Positions 1-24,062 of a stretch of DNA of 64,000 bases are shown piece after piece. Source of the stretch: Cristatella mucedo (lineage: Eukaryota > Bryozoa > Phylactolaemata > Cristatellidae); NCBI GenBank assembly GCA_009760855.2, contig WPIO01000002.1, forward strand, positions 8,806,001 through 8,870,000, read 5' to 3'. Positions within the stretch are counted from its first letter, which is position 1; each line of letters starts with the position of its first letter. The position numbers were made by a program, and so were the translations under genes. The notes under the pieces are model-generated. The model did not search any database. It had not been told where the DNA came from and saw nothing but the letters and a program-made list of their open reading frames with translations.

Positions 1-34
1 CGCGTGTGTGTATGCGCGCGCGTGCGTGTGTGCA
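1..34. repeat. GT-rich simple repeat
   Basis: Short interrupted (GT)n/(GC)n tract at the window edge; no coding content. Confidence 0.8.
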
Positions 35-2847
35 GTCGATATATTCAAAACTTAGGACTTAAGCACGAGTCTTGTGACTGCACAATCGCTTGCATGGACG
101 GTGCGCCAGTCATATGTTGTCCCTCGACCAGCAGCGCGATGGCCAGTTGGCGATCCGGTCGATGGCTCGAAAGAAGAACTGCCGAGTTGTCACCATACTC
201 GGTCACTCGTGTTGTGGGCACGACTGCCGCATCACTTTTTTATGCCTGATGAAGACAGTGTGTTTGGACTGGCAGTTGATTCTGGCAGTTACGCATTAGT
301 GTTCGTACTTGTTCTTTGAGGGGAGACTCTCCCGAGTGTGATTGGTCAGGTCAGAGGGCTCGCAGCTTTCACTAACTGATGTGGCCAATGTTTTAGGTGC
401 AACTTCGATCCCTTCGAGCCCAAATAGCAGATTTTAGCTATGTTGCTGGGGGAAAAGCTAGAAAAGCTATCAGCTAGATCGCTAGTCACAAGGATCGCCA
501 CTAGGTAAAGTGCTGACCTGTAACTGCTCTGCAGTAACGGAGATGGTTAGTGGTCGACATCAGCATTTTGGGATGTTGCATCTGCGATTCAACAGGATTC
601 AACATTCTGCGAGAGTAAGTGGATGACGCTACACATATGCCACAGGGATCGAGCCGACTACATCGCTCGTAAAGGTGAGCACCTTGACCATTGTCGTTAA
701 AGGCCAGCACCTTAGCCCCTGGGCCAAACCAGGGCTCAGTTTATGTCAAAAATTTGGGGTACTTGTGGCATCAGCTAAGTAATTGGAATTAATTTCAAAA
801 CCATGCAGGGCGAGGATTTAAACATATCTCTCAGAATCGAATGAGATTATAAGAATCTGAATTCAAGGAAGACTTGGTATCTAGTGGCGATATATTATTT
901 CTACCATTGTCAGACTCAAAACTTGATTTGAAAGGCTGTTTTGAGGTGACTGAAAACGGTTTGAAATTTAGGAAGACATGGGCGATGATGGCAGCTCCAC
1001 CAGCTTTGATTGATCTGGGGTATGGAAAAAGGATAAACTGTGGGGATAGCATTGGCTATTATTGGAATATTGGTCATGTGAGGTCTCACTAAAAGTAAAT
1101 ATTTCAAGCAAGTCCAGAATGATGTTGCATATTATTAGGTGTTTCTTGCCTAATGAGCGATCAAGCCATAGGTGCAGTTAAACAGTGACCGCTAAGTTAA
1201 GGGGATTCACAGCAATGCTTGAGGGAGATAGTACTAAACGGCTCGAGCCAATACTTGAAATACTGAACATGTGGCCTTTCCCCTCTCTTGCTACGACTGG
1301 GCTTCCTGCTGGAGAGTCCCACTTCACGAATCCTGGCAGTAGCGATATCAAATGGGAATTAATTTGAATGGCAACAGCAAAATGATATTAAGCATGTACG
1401 ATTGTACCGAATTGTATGAGTCGGCCTCACAGCGAGCTCTGGTAGCCCGGTGAAGCATTCTGACTGGACGGTGCACGAGAGGCTAGCACTTTTATGTCCA
1501 TCGACATGTAATTTCGTAAGTGTTATGGTCAAATAACAAACAGAAATGCTTTAAACTGCTAATAAGTAATAGTAATAACAAGTAATTGAGTAATAGTAAT
1601 GAGTAAGTAATAGAGTAATCGAACTTAGCTCTATTACTTATCGTCATCGACACTCGCACGAGTTATTTCACTTGCTAAGCCACATTGCTATTGTTCAGGC
1701 ATCGCCGAACTTCCTGACCAGCGATACTCCATCGCCGGCTGCAGAGCTCTAGCACCAGCAGTTGACAGCTCCCGTGTTAGCCGCATGATTTAGCATGACG
1801 ATCTTGTCCACTGGCATGGGCCAACAGAATCAGGGATCTGACCGGAGCCGGCTGAGACCTTCATTCCTCTCTTCGACTGCTTCGTGACAGAAGAATCTTC
1901 CACTGACTTCGGCAAACTCGAGGAGGATCAGTCATGCGTGTGGCTGATCCCCGGTAAGGCCCTTCCGATCTAGATCGAAGATTAGGGCAACGTGATCTCC
2001 AAGAATATAATGAGCTGCCACAGATCCCGTTTGGAACGGTCGCACCTTTCAGTGAAGACCGAGGACCGAATCGGGACGGGGTGAGGGCTGCCTTACTCGC
2101 AGCAGCTCAACCGATCCAACTGCAGCAACTAACCGTCTCGTGTATCCTGCAGCTGTGTAACAGGGAGGTACGACCTTGACCTGGTAGCCTCCGGCATCCT
2201 TTTTGCGATCGAGCCGGCTGAGCGTAGCGTCCCTTTGAACGCTTTTGCCCCCTAAGTTGGAGGTCGGCTGTTACTTTATTTTGTGGAGGAGCCCTCCGGA
2301 GCGTCTACGTCGTGTGCATAAGACCTCGCGGGAGGATTGTAGATCACCTGCTATACCTCTTTTCGAGGCTCTATTTGGCCTGGCCATGCTCAATGCATGT
2401 TTATGTTGCCAGTGCCTGCTGCTATGTAATTAGCACAGCAGCCTCGGCCACTAATATATGCCTCACCTGCAGCACGTGGTTGAGCAATTGACTCGACACA
2501 GTATCCAGCCTTCGAGGTAATGATCTCGCCTGCCACAGATGCACTCCCCCATCTGCTGTGAGTCAGCCAGCTAGTATAAGTATCCGTTGACGGATTAACG
2601 AGAGTCTTTCTACCTCTCACAACTGCTCTGTGTCTCCGTGAGACCCCACAAGACCTGTCCTGCCTGAGCCGCTGTTTCGCAACACCTACACTTAGGCGAC
2701 GTGCCTTGGTCGTGGAGTTTTGGCTAGGTCATCTCTGCTCCAGCGGCAGTCGCCTAAATGCATGGAAAGCCCGGGGCGTTTGCTTTGTTTACACCAGTGC
2801 TGTCTAGGCCTGTCGGTCACCTTCACGCTGGGTCTCGGCCTGAAATA
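35..2847. other. intergenic DNA, no gene recognised
   Basis: No exon-like conserved peptide was found on either strand. A low-complexity run built from AGTAAT-type units lies at about 1559-1630. Short SINE-like pieces with a reversed 'GCACCTTA' tRNA-like head occur at about 675-745. Confidence 0.5.
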
Positions 2848-3003
2848 ATAATAATATAATTCATTTGTATGACGCCCAAAAGAACTTAATCTCTATTCAG
2901 GCGATTCAAATATACCTTCTTCGGGGCTCGAGCCCAAAACCTTTGCCATACCTTGGTCGGGGCGAGCACCTTAACCGCTGGACCATACCAGCTCGGCAGA
3001 AGA
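2848..3003 (-). mobile_element. tRNA-headed SINE, family S1
   Basis: On the minus strand this reads as a tRNA-like head, with a TGGTCCAGCGGTTAAGGTG A-box-like start and a GGCTCGAGCCC B-box-like element. A tail follows, resembling the 3' end of the local LINE (GAGATTAAGTTCTTTTGGGCG), then an (ATT)n-like end. Sibling copies are at 14170, 14338, 42311 and 49915. It is not a functional tRNA because the cloverleaf is incomplete. Confidence 0.75.
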
Positions 3004-3039
3004 GCTTCTTCGTGCCCAGCGTCGAGGACTTCCTCGAGC

Positions 3040-3330
3040 TTTCTTTCATTGTGGAGATATGGGATATCATTCACAACAGCAAGAGACAGCCAATCGGAGG
3101 ATCGGCAGCTTTGTGTGGCCTACCTCGACCTTCAGAAGATGCATGACAGAATCACACACCTTTCTCTCTTGATGACACCGAGTAAAGAGAGTGGGTTCTC
3201 GGAAAGATTTGTGCGGTTTTATTGAGAGGCCGTACTCTGACCCGGTGGTTATTATCGTCCGAGTTCCAGACTAGGTGCTCTTCTTTGCACCAAGTGGGCG
3301 TCGGGCAGGTGATCTGCTGCTACTCATCCT
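3040..3330 (+). mobile_element. LINE reverse-transcriptase fragment
   Basis: The translation contains QLCVAYLDLQK followed by a 'GFSERFVRFY' stretch, which matches the catalytic-Asp block and following helix of non-LTR reverse transcriptases. The frame is broken by stops, and the piece runs into a different LINE at about 3330. It is a dead fragment; the clade is not assignable from this length. Confidence 0.55.
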
Positions 3331-4115
3331 TCTCTCAATTCTCATGCTGCACGTATTGATGACAACCGTACATGGATGGCTGCAAACTTTCTTACTTGAA
3401 TGACAATAAAAACTAACTTACCGGGTATGGGCAAAGCCAGTTCGATTCAGAAATTGGAAAACCTAATGCTCACACTCGGCTCTGCCAGAATATCTGCTGT
3501 TGCATCTGCACGAAATCCAGGTGTCCCTTTCCAAAGTGATCCTTCGCTAGATGACCACATCAGGTCCACAGTAAAGTCTGCCTACTTTCAGCTACGTAAC
3601 ATTGCTAAAATTCGGGTTGCTTAGACAGGGATACTATATCAAATTGATCCACGCATTTGTGACATCCCGTCTCGGCTTCTGTAAATCACTCCTTGCTGTT
3701 CGACTGGTCTGAGCAATCAGGCGCTTACTGTTGATGCAAAACTCCTTAGCTAAGCTTGTCTGTCGTGAGCAGTAAGTTCTCTTATCACACCACTTCTCGC
3801 AGACTTTCACTGGCTCCCAGTCAAACAGTGCATCGACTTCAAGATTCTGTCACTCACTTTTAGGTTCCTTCATTCTTTGGCTCCAGTTTCCCTATCAGAT
3901 CTACTCCCCCATCAGGCTAGACGCCGCTTTTCGGAATCTAATCGTTTAGCAATACCTCATACTAGCCTCAAATTTGTTGGAGACCATGCCTTTAGTTCGT
4001 ATGCTCGAAAAGCCTCGAACTTTTTCCTCGCCGACATCATGATATCCCCTGACTAGACGACATTTAAAAAGAAGCTAAAAACGCACCTTTGTTTGACAGT
4101 ATTTGGTGGGTAACC
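3330..4115 (+). mobile_element. LINE family 1 (L2/CR1-like), 3' RT fragment
   Basis: Encodes the conserved C-terminal part of an L2/CR1-type reverse transcriptase: SARNPGVPFQSDPSLDDHI, HWLPVKQCIDFKIL, then SFSSYARKA-like and KLKTHL blocks. In-frame stops are present from about 3622 on. It is the same family as the copy at 6016 and lacks an intact 5' part. Confidence 0.8.
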
Positions 4116-4936
4116 AACGAGGCTATTCCCGAACATTTACGTTCACACCTTGGTTCGACGCAGTTTGAACCTCGCACTAGGTGGAGGTCCCTCGAGTATT
4201 TTCTGTGTAATTTCGCTATCTATTTAGGACCGGGCCTATATGGATGTCGAAGCAAGTATCAGCGAGAAGTCTAGAGATAAGTTAAAGCTAGACGTACAGC
4301 GATATTGTCTGCTCTAAAAATGTAGATTCAATAAAATCCCCTACTTGTGCTTGATAACTGTATCCAGCGATGGTAACGGCAGTGATTCCATTGACATTGG
4401 TTTTAGGAATTAGGTTAGCGCACACGGAACCCTGGATGCAGGTGGCGGCTCACCGATCGGCTGATTGGGTCTCGGTACGCGCTCCAGCTGTAATATACAG
4501 GCAATTCTCTGAGCACTCACTAGTTTAATGTTGGTGCGGTTGCTGCTATTGGAATGCCGAGCGTACGGTCTTTACCCTCAGGCGCATTAAGAGCGAAAGG
4601 TATGTTCACATTGCTAGGGTTGTGGTACTACCTAAGTTGTAGAAGGTTACCAGGACATACGCAATTTATGCGACGGGGAGCTACTCTAACTGCACTCAGT
4701 GGCAAGCTGCTGCGGGAAGACAAGCAGCGTTCCCCACGGGGTCTCATCCCTACAGGCGAGCCGATTACGAAAATGTACGTAATTCGCATGTGTTTCGCCC
4801 GAGGAGAACTGAATCTGCCCCGGTGCCTACAACTCGATGCAAGATATTCAATACTTGAATAGGCCGAGCGGCAGGCACGGTAGTAAGTAGGCAAAAGTAA
4901 ACAAGCATACTGCTTATGCCACGTACTAGAGCAAAC
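4116..4936. other. intergenic DNA, no feature recognised
   Basis: The longest open frames here (about 100 codons) overlap on both strands and resemble no family I know. They look like chance ORFs. Confidence 0.4.
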
Positions 4937-5135
4937 CTTGATTAATTAATTAATAATAATTAATAATTCCTAGCTGATTAAACAGCCTCTTTTTGTATAG
5001 CGACAGAAGAGCCTTTACGGCTATCACCACCGCTTACAGTGGCGATATAGAATCGCCCACTGCAGGAATCGAACCCACGACCTCGGGACCGAGGTCGTGA
5101 AAGCAACCGCCTTACCTAGTGTGCCATCACGGCTC
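4937..5135 (-). mobile_element. tRNA-headed SINE, family S2
   Basis: The minus strand reads as a tRNA-like head with a GGTAAGGCGGTTGC A-box region and a GGGTTCGATTCCTGCAG B box. A unique body follows, ending in CTCTTCTGTCGC and TTAATCAGCTAG before an A/T-rich tail. Copies with the same body are at 36415 (minus), 44555 (plus) and 18395 (plus). Its tail differs from that of family S1. Confidence 0.75.
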
Positions 5136-5639
5136 TCTCACCGGTGCCACCGGTGACGTCACCAGCACCACCGGCTAGGTGGAAACCGCTGGGCAAGTGG
5201 TGTCGCCGCCGAATCAAGCACGCGTGAGACGTCCGTGCAAACCACACGAAAAAGTTTAACTGGGAAGAAGGGAACGCTGACCCGAAAGACTCGTCTTTAG
5301 TTACAACTTTAATGACTCAACGGCATAGAAGGAAGTTCTGGGGATCTTGAAATATTGATAATTTACGCCACATCCATTACTTGAGAGTTGTATTCACAGG
5401 CGACAGGTCTTGTTCATTGCCGAAGAGACTGCGTTCTCCGCAAAAGCATTTGAAATCATTCGCGAAAGTCATGCCAATCGACTGCCGACAGACTTGGTTC
5501 GTCCCAATCCTTCGGACTAAGGTACTATCACGTAGACTATTGTAGCCCAGCGCCGGCCTGACTCAGTTTTCGAGTGCATGAGAATTGCTCAGCAGGAAAC
5601 ACCTCTGTCCTAGAGCAAGGGGATGCAGAGGGCGATGAG
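5136..5639. other. intergenic DNA, no feature recognised
   Basis: No conserved peptide, repeat head or RNA gene could be identified. Confidence 0.4.
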
Positions 5640-7268
5640 GTATATATTGGCTGGAGTGACAACCCCATTGTCCCAGCTAGCTATATATTGATAGGGCGAC
5701 GCTCGCTGGGGGGCCTCTTCTTCATCTTTGGCTCCGTCTCGACGACGTCGCCAGTAGTTGCCGGACTCGTTTCTCTGAAAGCGAAGGAGAGCGGGCTGTT
5801 CGCCGGCGACTGAGGGACAGGACGAGACAGCACCAGGAGGATTCGGTGGACGCCACGGAATACGGTCGTATAGCGCCCGTGCTCGAATTTTTGTGTTTCG
5901 TGTGGGTGTTCGCGTGCACGTGGTCTCACCAAGAGTGCTTGGTGTAATGTGTGAGGTATTCCTGCCGTAAGGTGGAAGCGGAGCCCTAGTTCTCCGGTCA
6001 GAGTCAAGGCCCGGTTATAATAATAATAATGATAATTTACTTGATAAAGCGCCCTCAGAGAACTTAATCTGCTTCTAGGCGCTTTACATTTGCTGCAAAG
6101 GGAAATGCAATTAAATGGTAAGTAAAATCATGCTTGGAAAACAAACAAAATGAATAACATGGTTAGGGGTGACATGCACAGGGTCAGCACGCATAAGTAC
6201 GTGAAGGACGAATCACAGGGACCCACTAAATGCTGTCCTAAATAGGTGTGTTTTTAAGTTCCTTTTAAATGTGGTCAGGTCAGAGGATGTTCTGACGCAG
6301 GTCGGGAGGGAGTTCCAGGCTTGGGGAGCATACGAACTAAATGCACGGTCTCCAAAGGATTTGAGGTTTGTACGAGGTATTTCTAGACTGTTGGATTCCG
6401 AAAAGTGGGTGGTACGATGCTTGGCCTGGTGGAAGAGTAGATCTGAGAGATAGGCTGGAGCCATAGAATGAAGGGACCTAAAAGTGAGTAACAAAACCTT
6501 AAAGTCAATCTGTTGCTTGACTGGTAGCCAGTGCAGGTCGGCGAGAAGTGGAGTAATGTGGCAACTGCGACGCTCACGACAGACAAACCTAGCTGCAGAG
6601 TTTTGCACCAGCTGCAATCGCCTGATCGCACATGCTGGTAGGCCAGTAAGCAGTGAGTTGCAGAAGTCGAGATGAGATGTCACGAATGCATGGACCAACT
6701 TGGACGTGGTATCCTTATCTAAACAAGCCCGAATTTTAGCCATATTATGAAGCTTAAAATAGGCAGCTTTGACCGTGGAGCTGATATGGTCGTCTAACTC
6801 GAGGTCGCTTTGGAATATGACACCTAGATTGCGAGCTGATTCGGCAGGAGATATGCTGGCAGAGCCAATTTTGAGCGTCAGCCTTTCCAATCCGGTTCGG
6901 GCTCCTCGTCCTATTTGGGTCGTTCCCCACAATAGACGCAGGTAGCCTAAGTGTGAGAGTGCGTGTGCTGTTGGGAGCATGTGAGGAGTGTGGAGATAGA
7001 ACTGAGCTCGACGCACAGCGACTTTGTGCGCTTGCGAATAAAGCTCAGTAAAATCCCCAATTTGTGTCTCACTTTCCGATTCACACCGCGTACTCACGAC
7101 CCCCTTTAGTAACGATAAATAGGTCAGCGCCACAAATGCTTGTTTCGTGGCGGCCAGCTTTTTTCTGGGGATAGAACGGCATTAGGCATCAGAACGGCAT
7201 TAGGCAGTATGTTACACTACTAGGTAAGCGACAGGTTAAGCCTACTCCGCCGAGCCTTCGGCGTTACA
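5640..7268 (+). mobile_element. diverged solo LTR, split by a LINE
   Basis: Two blocks align in order with the intact 1333-bp LTR at 24722-26054. Block 5640-6005 includes GCGACGCTCGCT, CTCGTTTCTCTGAAAGCGA and AGGAGGATTCGGTGGA. Block 6968-7268 includes the GCGAATAAAG polyadenylation region and ends in GGCGTTACA. The gap is filled by the LINE at 6016-6955. No internal region or second LTR follows, so it is a solo LTR, clearly older than the intact element. The 5' end is approximate. Confidence 0.8.
6016..6955 (-). mobile_element. LINE family 1 (L2/CR1-like), 5'-truncated, inserted in a solo LTR
   Basis: The minus strand encodes an open RT C-terminal region: SARNLGVIFQSDLELDDHI, HLDFCNSLLTGLPACAIR, LQLVQNSAARFVCRERR, HWLPVKQQIDFKVLLLTF, FGDRAFSSYAPQAWNSLP and LKTHLFRTAF. 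A 3' UTR containing GAGAACTTAATCTG-type sequence (as read on the plus strand) and an (ATT)n tail at 6016 follow. It is the least damaged family-1 copy here. The open frame continues into antisense LTR sequence up to 7133, which is fortuitous. Confidence 0.87.
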
Positions 7269-8039
7269 CTATGCACGGGCTTTAGAACGTCAAACCTGCT
7301 TCCATACTGCACCGGTTTTCACTCAAATACAGATTCGAAACCTGAACACCTATTAGTATCCTATTTTATCAATTCTCAGGAACTATTAGAGGCTGGTTAA
7401 ACTGCTTGCAACCGATACATGCAAGAGCAGCCTTGCGGAGCCAAGCCTTTTCTGGCTATCGAGAATAATAATTATAAAAATAGATCGATTTTTTTAAGTT
7501 TGTGCTGGCAGTCACGCACAGATCAAGACGGATCGGGCAGATGCCTTTTTTTGAGGAATCGCGGAACCGGGCCGCTAGGGCCACCGAGCTGGCTTAGATG
7601 CAGCAGTTGGAAGTGGGTCGGCTGTTCTCGGCCGTAAGAGGCCTGTGGCTGGACAGGTCATGCGGACCCAACCTCCCCTCTTCCTAAAAGTGGCCGATAA
7701 AGTGCCGGTCTGACGGTACTAAGTCCCGTAGGTAAGTAGGATGGTGTCCTTGGTGGATACTGGTCGATGTAGGCAGTGCATGTGGGGCTTGAGTCGGCAG
7801 CACTGCTGTCCAAGATAAATCCAGCTCCATTATTCGATGTATCTGCCTCCAAATTCGCCGAGGCTCTGTGTCGATGGGCCCATCGTCTGGTGGAAGAGAT
7901 CCGAGCGACGAAGACTGTCCGAAGTCGCTCCGTCGCCGAAAGCGCGGCAAGCCGAATCCTTTTACTGAGCCCATTTCATTTACGTAGATTGATAGCATGG
8001 CGGGCCTCGCTAGAGGTGCCAAATTTAGCTCATACGAGA
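7269..8039. other. intergenic DNA, no feature recognised
   Basis: Overlapping opposite-strand ORFs of about 115 codons at 7684-8123 have no recognisable domain. Confidence 0.4.
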
Positions 8040-8330
8040 CACCTCGATTTCATGAAACTATATGACAATAAAACTCAAGTTGCAGCTGATGGGACACTCA
8101 GCCCACGTGGCTGGACTAAATAGATTTGTTCTTCTAGTAGGTGATGCTGTCGTGCAACCATCGCCACTTGCTCGGAATTTAGATGTCGTTTTCGACAACT
8201 GCCTAATATTTAAAAGCTTCGTTCAGAAGACTGCTTCCACAGCTAGCCATCATGTCCGATCTCTTTCAAAGATTAGTAACTGGTCTTCCACGGCAAAAAA
8301 TACATCTAGCTCCTCCTTTTACATATAAAA
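8040..8330 (+). mobile_element. LINE family 2 (CR1-like), internal RT fragment
   Basis: The translation shows a frame-broken 'NKTQVAADGTLSP...VLLVGDAVVQPSPLARNLDV' and a following 'SFVQKTASTASHHVRSLSK' block. These match the minus-strand family-2 copy at 30312-32230 (IGDAVVRSSLRARNLGV, FIQKTAYTASNRVRSLPK). It abuts the broken LAMP-C copy. Confidence 0.7.
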
Positions 8331-8628
8331 ATAGAAAGGTACGACCTCTGCCCACATACAAATGCACATTGTCTTTCAAGTCCAACATGAACTCCGTAAT
8401 AAGATGCTTTGCATATAGAATCAAATCAGAAAGGAAAATCAGAAGGGACCATGTACAATGTTTGGCCAATGTTGGCTATAAAAAGCACGCGAGGATGCTA
8501 CTGTCCCAATCAGTGGAAGACGCTAGTAGCAGACACCCACAAAGTCGGTTACATAGACTGGTAGCCATTGCGAGCTCTTCGCCCACCAATGAAGTAGGCG
8601 ATCGGAACTATGGGAACGCGTCCGGCAA
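8331..8628 (-). pseudogene. LAMP-C: truncated duplicate of LAMP terminal exon and 3' flank
   Basis: The block is collinear with LAMP-A 9997-10352 at high identity, with about 58 bp net deleted (mainly opposite 10154-10240). On the minus strand it keeps the end of exon 8, reading IAYFIGGRRARNGYQSM before a stop at 8549-8551, so the GYxxΦ tail is intact. The homology ends abruptly at about 8628 inside the transmembrane coding part. No upstream LAMP exons exist before the window's repeats. It is flanked by a LINE fragment and a SINE head and cannot encode a LAMP. Confidence 0.9.
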
Positions 8629-8639
8629 CTAAGGATGGC

Positions 8640-8706
8640 CCACAGCAACATTCGAACCCACGACCTCGGTCGGAACAGTTAGCACCTTACCTCCTAAGCT
8701 ATCACT
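8640..8706 (-). mobile_element. SINE family S2 head fragment
   Basis: The minus strand reads a tRNA-like head with a GTGGGTTCGAATGTTGC B box and GGAGGTAAGGTGC. Only the head is present; the rest is replaced by the LINE starting at about 8707. Confidence 0.55.
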
Positions 8707-9010
8707 GTGGAACTCGCTTCCACAATTCTTACGCAACGACATCTACTCTCCAACTGCCGACTATGGCACATCTTTTTCAGCGGTCCTGAACTGCTACTTC
8801 TATGCTACTCACTACCTCAACTGCTCTCCTAACTCTGCTATGCTTCCCACTTTCTCTTTGTTGCGTGAGACGAAGTCTGTTGGCTACCGAATGCGTACCG
8901 AAAGCCGCTTAGGCTGTGAGTGCGCTATACAAAACTCTCCTGCGTAACACCCACATGGTCTTTATGACTTTGTGGAGTTACTGACGGAGATACAGATACG
9001 GACAGACAGA
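8707..9010 (+). mobile_element. LINE family 2, 3' end
   Basis: Encodes the family-2 C terminus (a SSFS-like block, then ALSPTF-like, GYRMRTESRLGCECAIQNS) and the 3' end reading GGAGTTACTGACGGAGATAC. It is nearly identical to 13725-14010, so this is a recent or shared 5'-truncated insertion. Confidence 0.8.
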
Positions 9011-9862
9011 CTGTGTAAAGTAACACTTGCCAAGTGAGTCACGATGTTGTTATGAGATTTGAATGAAGTTGCATTCCTTTGTCCGGCTGCCTATTTCAAG
9101 CCGATGGGCGTAAAGCCAGATTTAACTTTCTTAACTAATTCTCTGTCTCCATATCTCTGAATAGGTTAGAGCTACTTCCCTGATATCTTCGTGACTGGGC
9201 CTTAGTTTCTCGATTAGCTGCACGATCCAGTTGTGCAACATTTGACAATGCTTGCTTTAAATCCACGCCAAACTACCCTTGCAAGGCAATGCTCTCACCT
9301 GGCCTAGAATATCATGCAGAGACCCTGTTAAAAATTATTGCCCCATACTAAATGATACAACATGTGTAGCACCATAGTAATAACTCACTTGACAAAGTGC
9401 CCTCAGAGAATTCAAATCTCTTTAAGGAGCTTTATATTTGCTGCGGAGGATGCCCGACCGAATGTTAATGGAAATAACTATTTTTCAAGACACTCCGTAC
9501 GCTGGAAAATTATCATGTATGCACTAATATATAGATGTACCCACAGAATATAGGTAAAGAGAACCGGTAGACAAGGCTGTCAGCAGATGGCTGTTGCTGC
9601 ATGCACCAAAGGAAAGCAACTTACAAAGCCACCACATTCCAACAAGCATATGTCAACGAATACAACTATGGCTGGCCAACAGAATAGAAGTACACAAGTG
9701 TATTTGTCACTGTCAAGACTTGATCAGGATGCTAAGTAGCACAAAACCAATTCTGCAATAAAAATGGTACAATGCAGATTACCTACCGTCTCTGAACCAG
9801 AGAGGCAACTCGTTCATTAGTAAGCACTTCTGTAACTTGTCCCTCGCATGCCACATTACATT
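9011..9862. other. intergenic DNA with a LINE tail fragment
   Basis: A short minus-strand LINE family-1 3' tail lies at about 9375-9445. The remainder shows no gene. It is likely 3' flank of LAMP-A, since the same sequence context recurs beside LAMP-B at 41300-41500. Confidence 0.45.
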
Positions 9863-9868
9863 TTTATT
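9863..9868 (-). terminator. candidate AATAAA polyadenylation signal of LAMP-A
   Basis: The first canonical AATAAA on the minus strand downstream of the LAMP-A stop codon, 405 bp after it. Position is plausible but there is no transcript evidence. Confidence 0.35.
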
Positions 9869-10272
9869 TCCAGCTCGATGTACACATGAAGCTGGACTTG
9901 TCGCTTTCCCAGCAGAACTATATGCACTTTACATTCACTTTATGCTTCTCTTTTTCGCAACAAGTCCGCAGAGGAGAATGTCACACACACCATAGAATAG
10001 AAAGGTACGACCTCTGCCCACATACAAATGCACATTGTCTTCCAAGTCCAACATGAACTCTGTTAATAAGATGCTTTGCATATTGGAGTCCAATCAGAAG
10101 GGACCATATACAATGTTTGGCCAATGTTGGCTATACAAAGCAGGCGAGGATGCTATTGTCCCAATCAGTGGACTGGCTGGTGTCCAGCGTCATCAGCCGT
10201 AGATGGTACCGGCTGCTTTTGCCAAACAATCGAGAACAGAAAGACGCTTGTAGCAGACACCCACAAAGTCGG

Positions 10273-23610
<13,338 letters not shown>

Positions 23611-23999
23611 TTCCAATAGGCTTAGTGGTTCCTCTGAAAATGAAGGACGATAGCGAAACTCGTTAGGCTCTAAGATGCGCCAGCAGCGGTGGGTGTTGCC
23701 CAGGCGAGGCGGCGAGCGCAGCGGCAAGCTATACTAGCAGACACCTGCCGTAAACGACGCTGCGGCAAGCGCAGAAAATCAAGTGGGTGAAATTCTGAAA
23801 TAAATAAAAGCAAGCGCGAGCGGTCACACCGAGCGCCGGACCGAGAACTCACACGTCCTCCCACAGACGCTAAAGAAGGAGAACGCGCCGTTAACTTCTG
23901 GTCACGGGATGCAGGGTCGCACGTCACATGACGTCAAGGCCGGATTGTAATGTGAAGGTCGTCGCGTGCGACGCGCGTGCACTTCCGGCGACTGCGACC
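23611..23999. promoter_or_regulatory. LAMP-A promoter (relic of a bidirectional promoter)
   Basis: This lies between the LAMP-A start codon and the decayed COPS9 exon 1 and is CpG-rich in parts. It matches the LAMP-B/COPS9 interval at several points, such as AATGTGAAGGTC and CTTCCGG (ETS-like). At 23923-23932 it carries GTCACATGAC, one base from the palindromic CLEAR/TFEB element GTCACGTGAC, overlapping a CRE-like TGACGTCA. Transcription start is not determined. Confidence 0.6.
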
Positions 24000-24062
24000 G
24001 CGGATCCTGTCGTCGACGCGATGTTTCCGTGAGGCGCAAGGTCTTATATGGACATTTGTGGC
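24000..24062 (+). pseudogene. decayed duplicate of COPS9 coding exon 1
   Basis: Codon-by-codon alignment to 56687-56749 with no gaps: GTCGAC, ATGTTTCC and TATATGGAC are shared. The start ATG is GCG, the Glu codon at position 11 is TGA (24030-24032), and the splice donor is lost. No exon 2 follows in the next 30 kb. This is the by-product of duplicating LAMP together with its divergent neighbour's first exon. Confidence 0.87.

Noticed and set aside
6213-7133. 306-codon ORF as a host gene
   Set aside because: It is a LINE RT C terminus fused to antisense LTR sequence, with no start-codon context or conservation argument.
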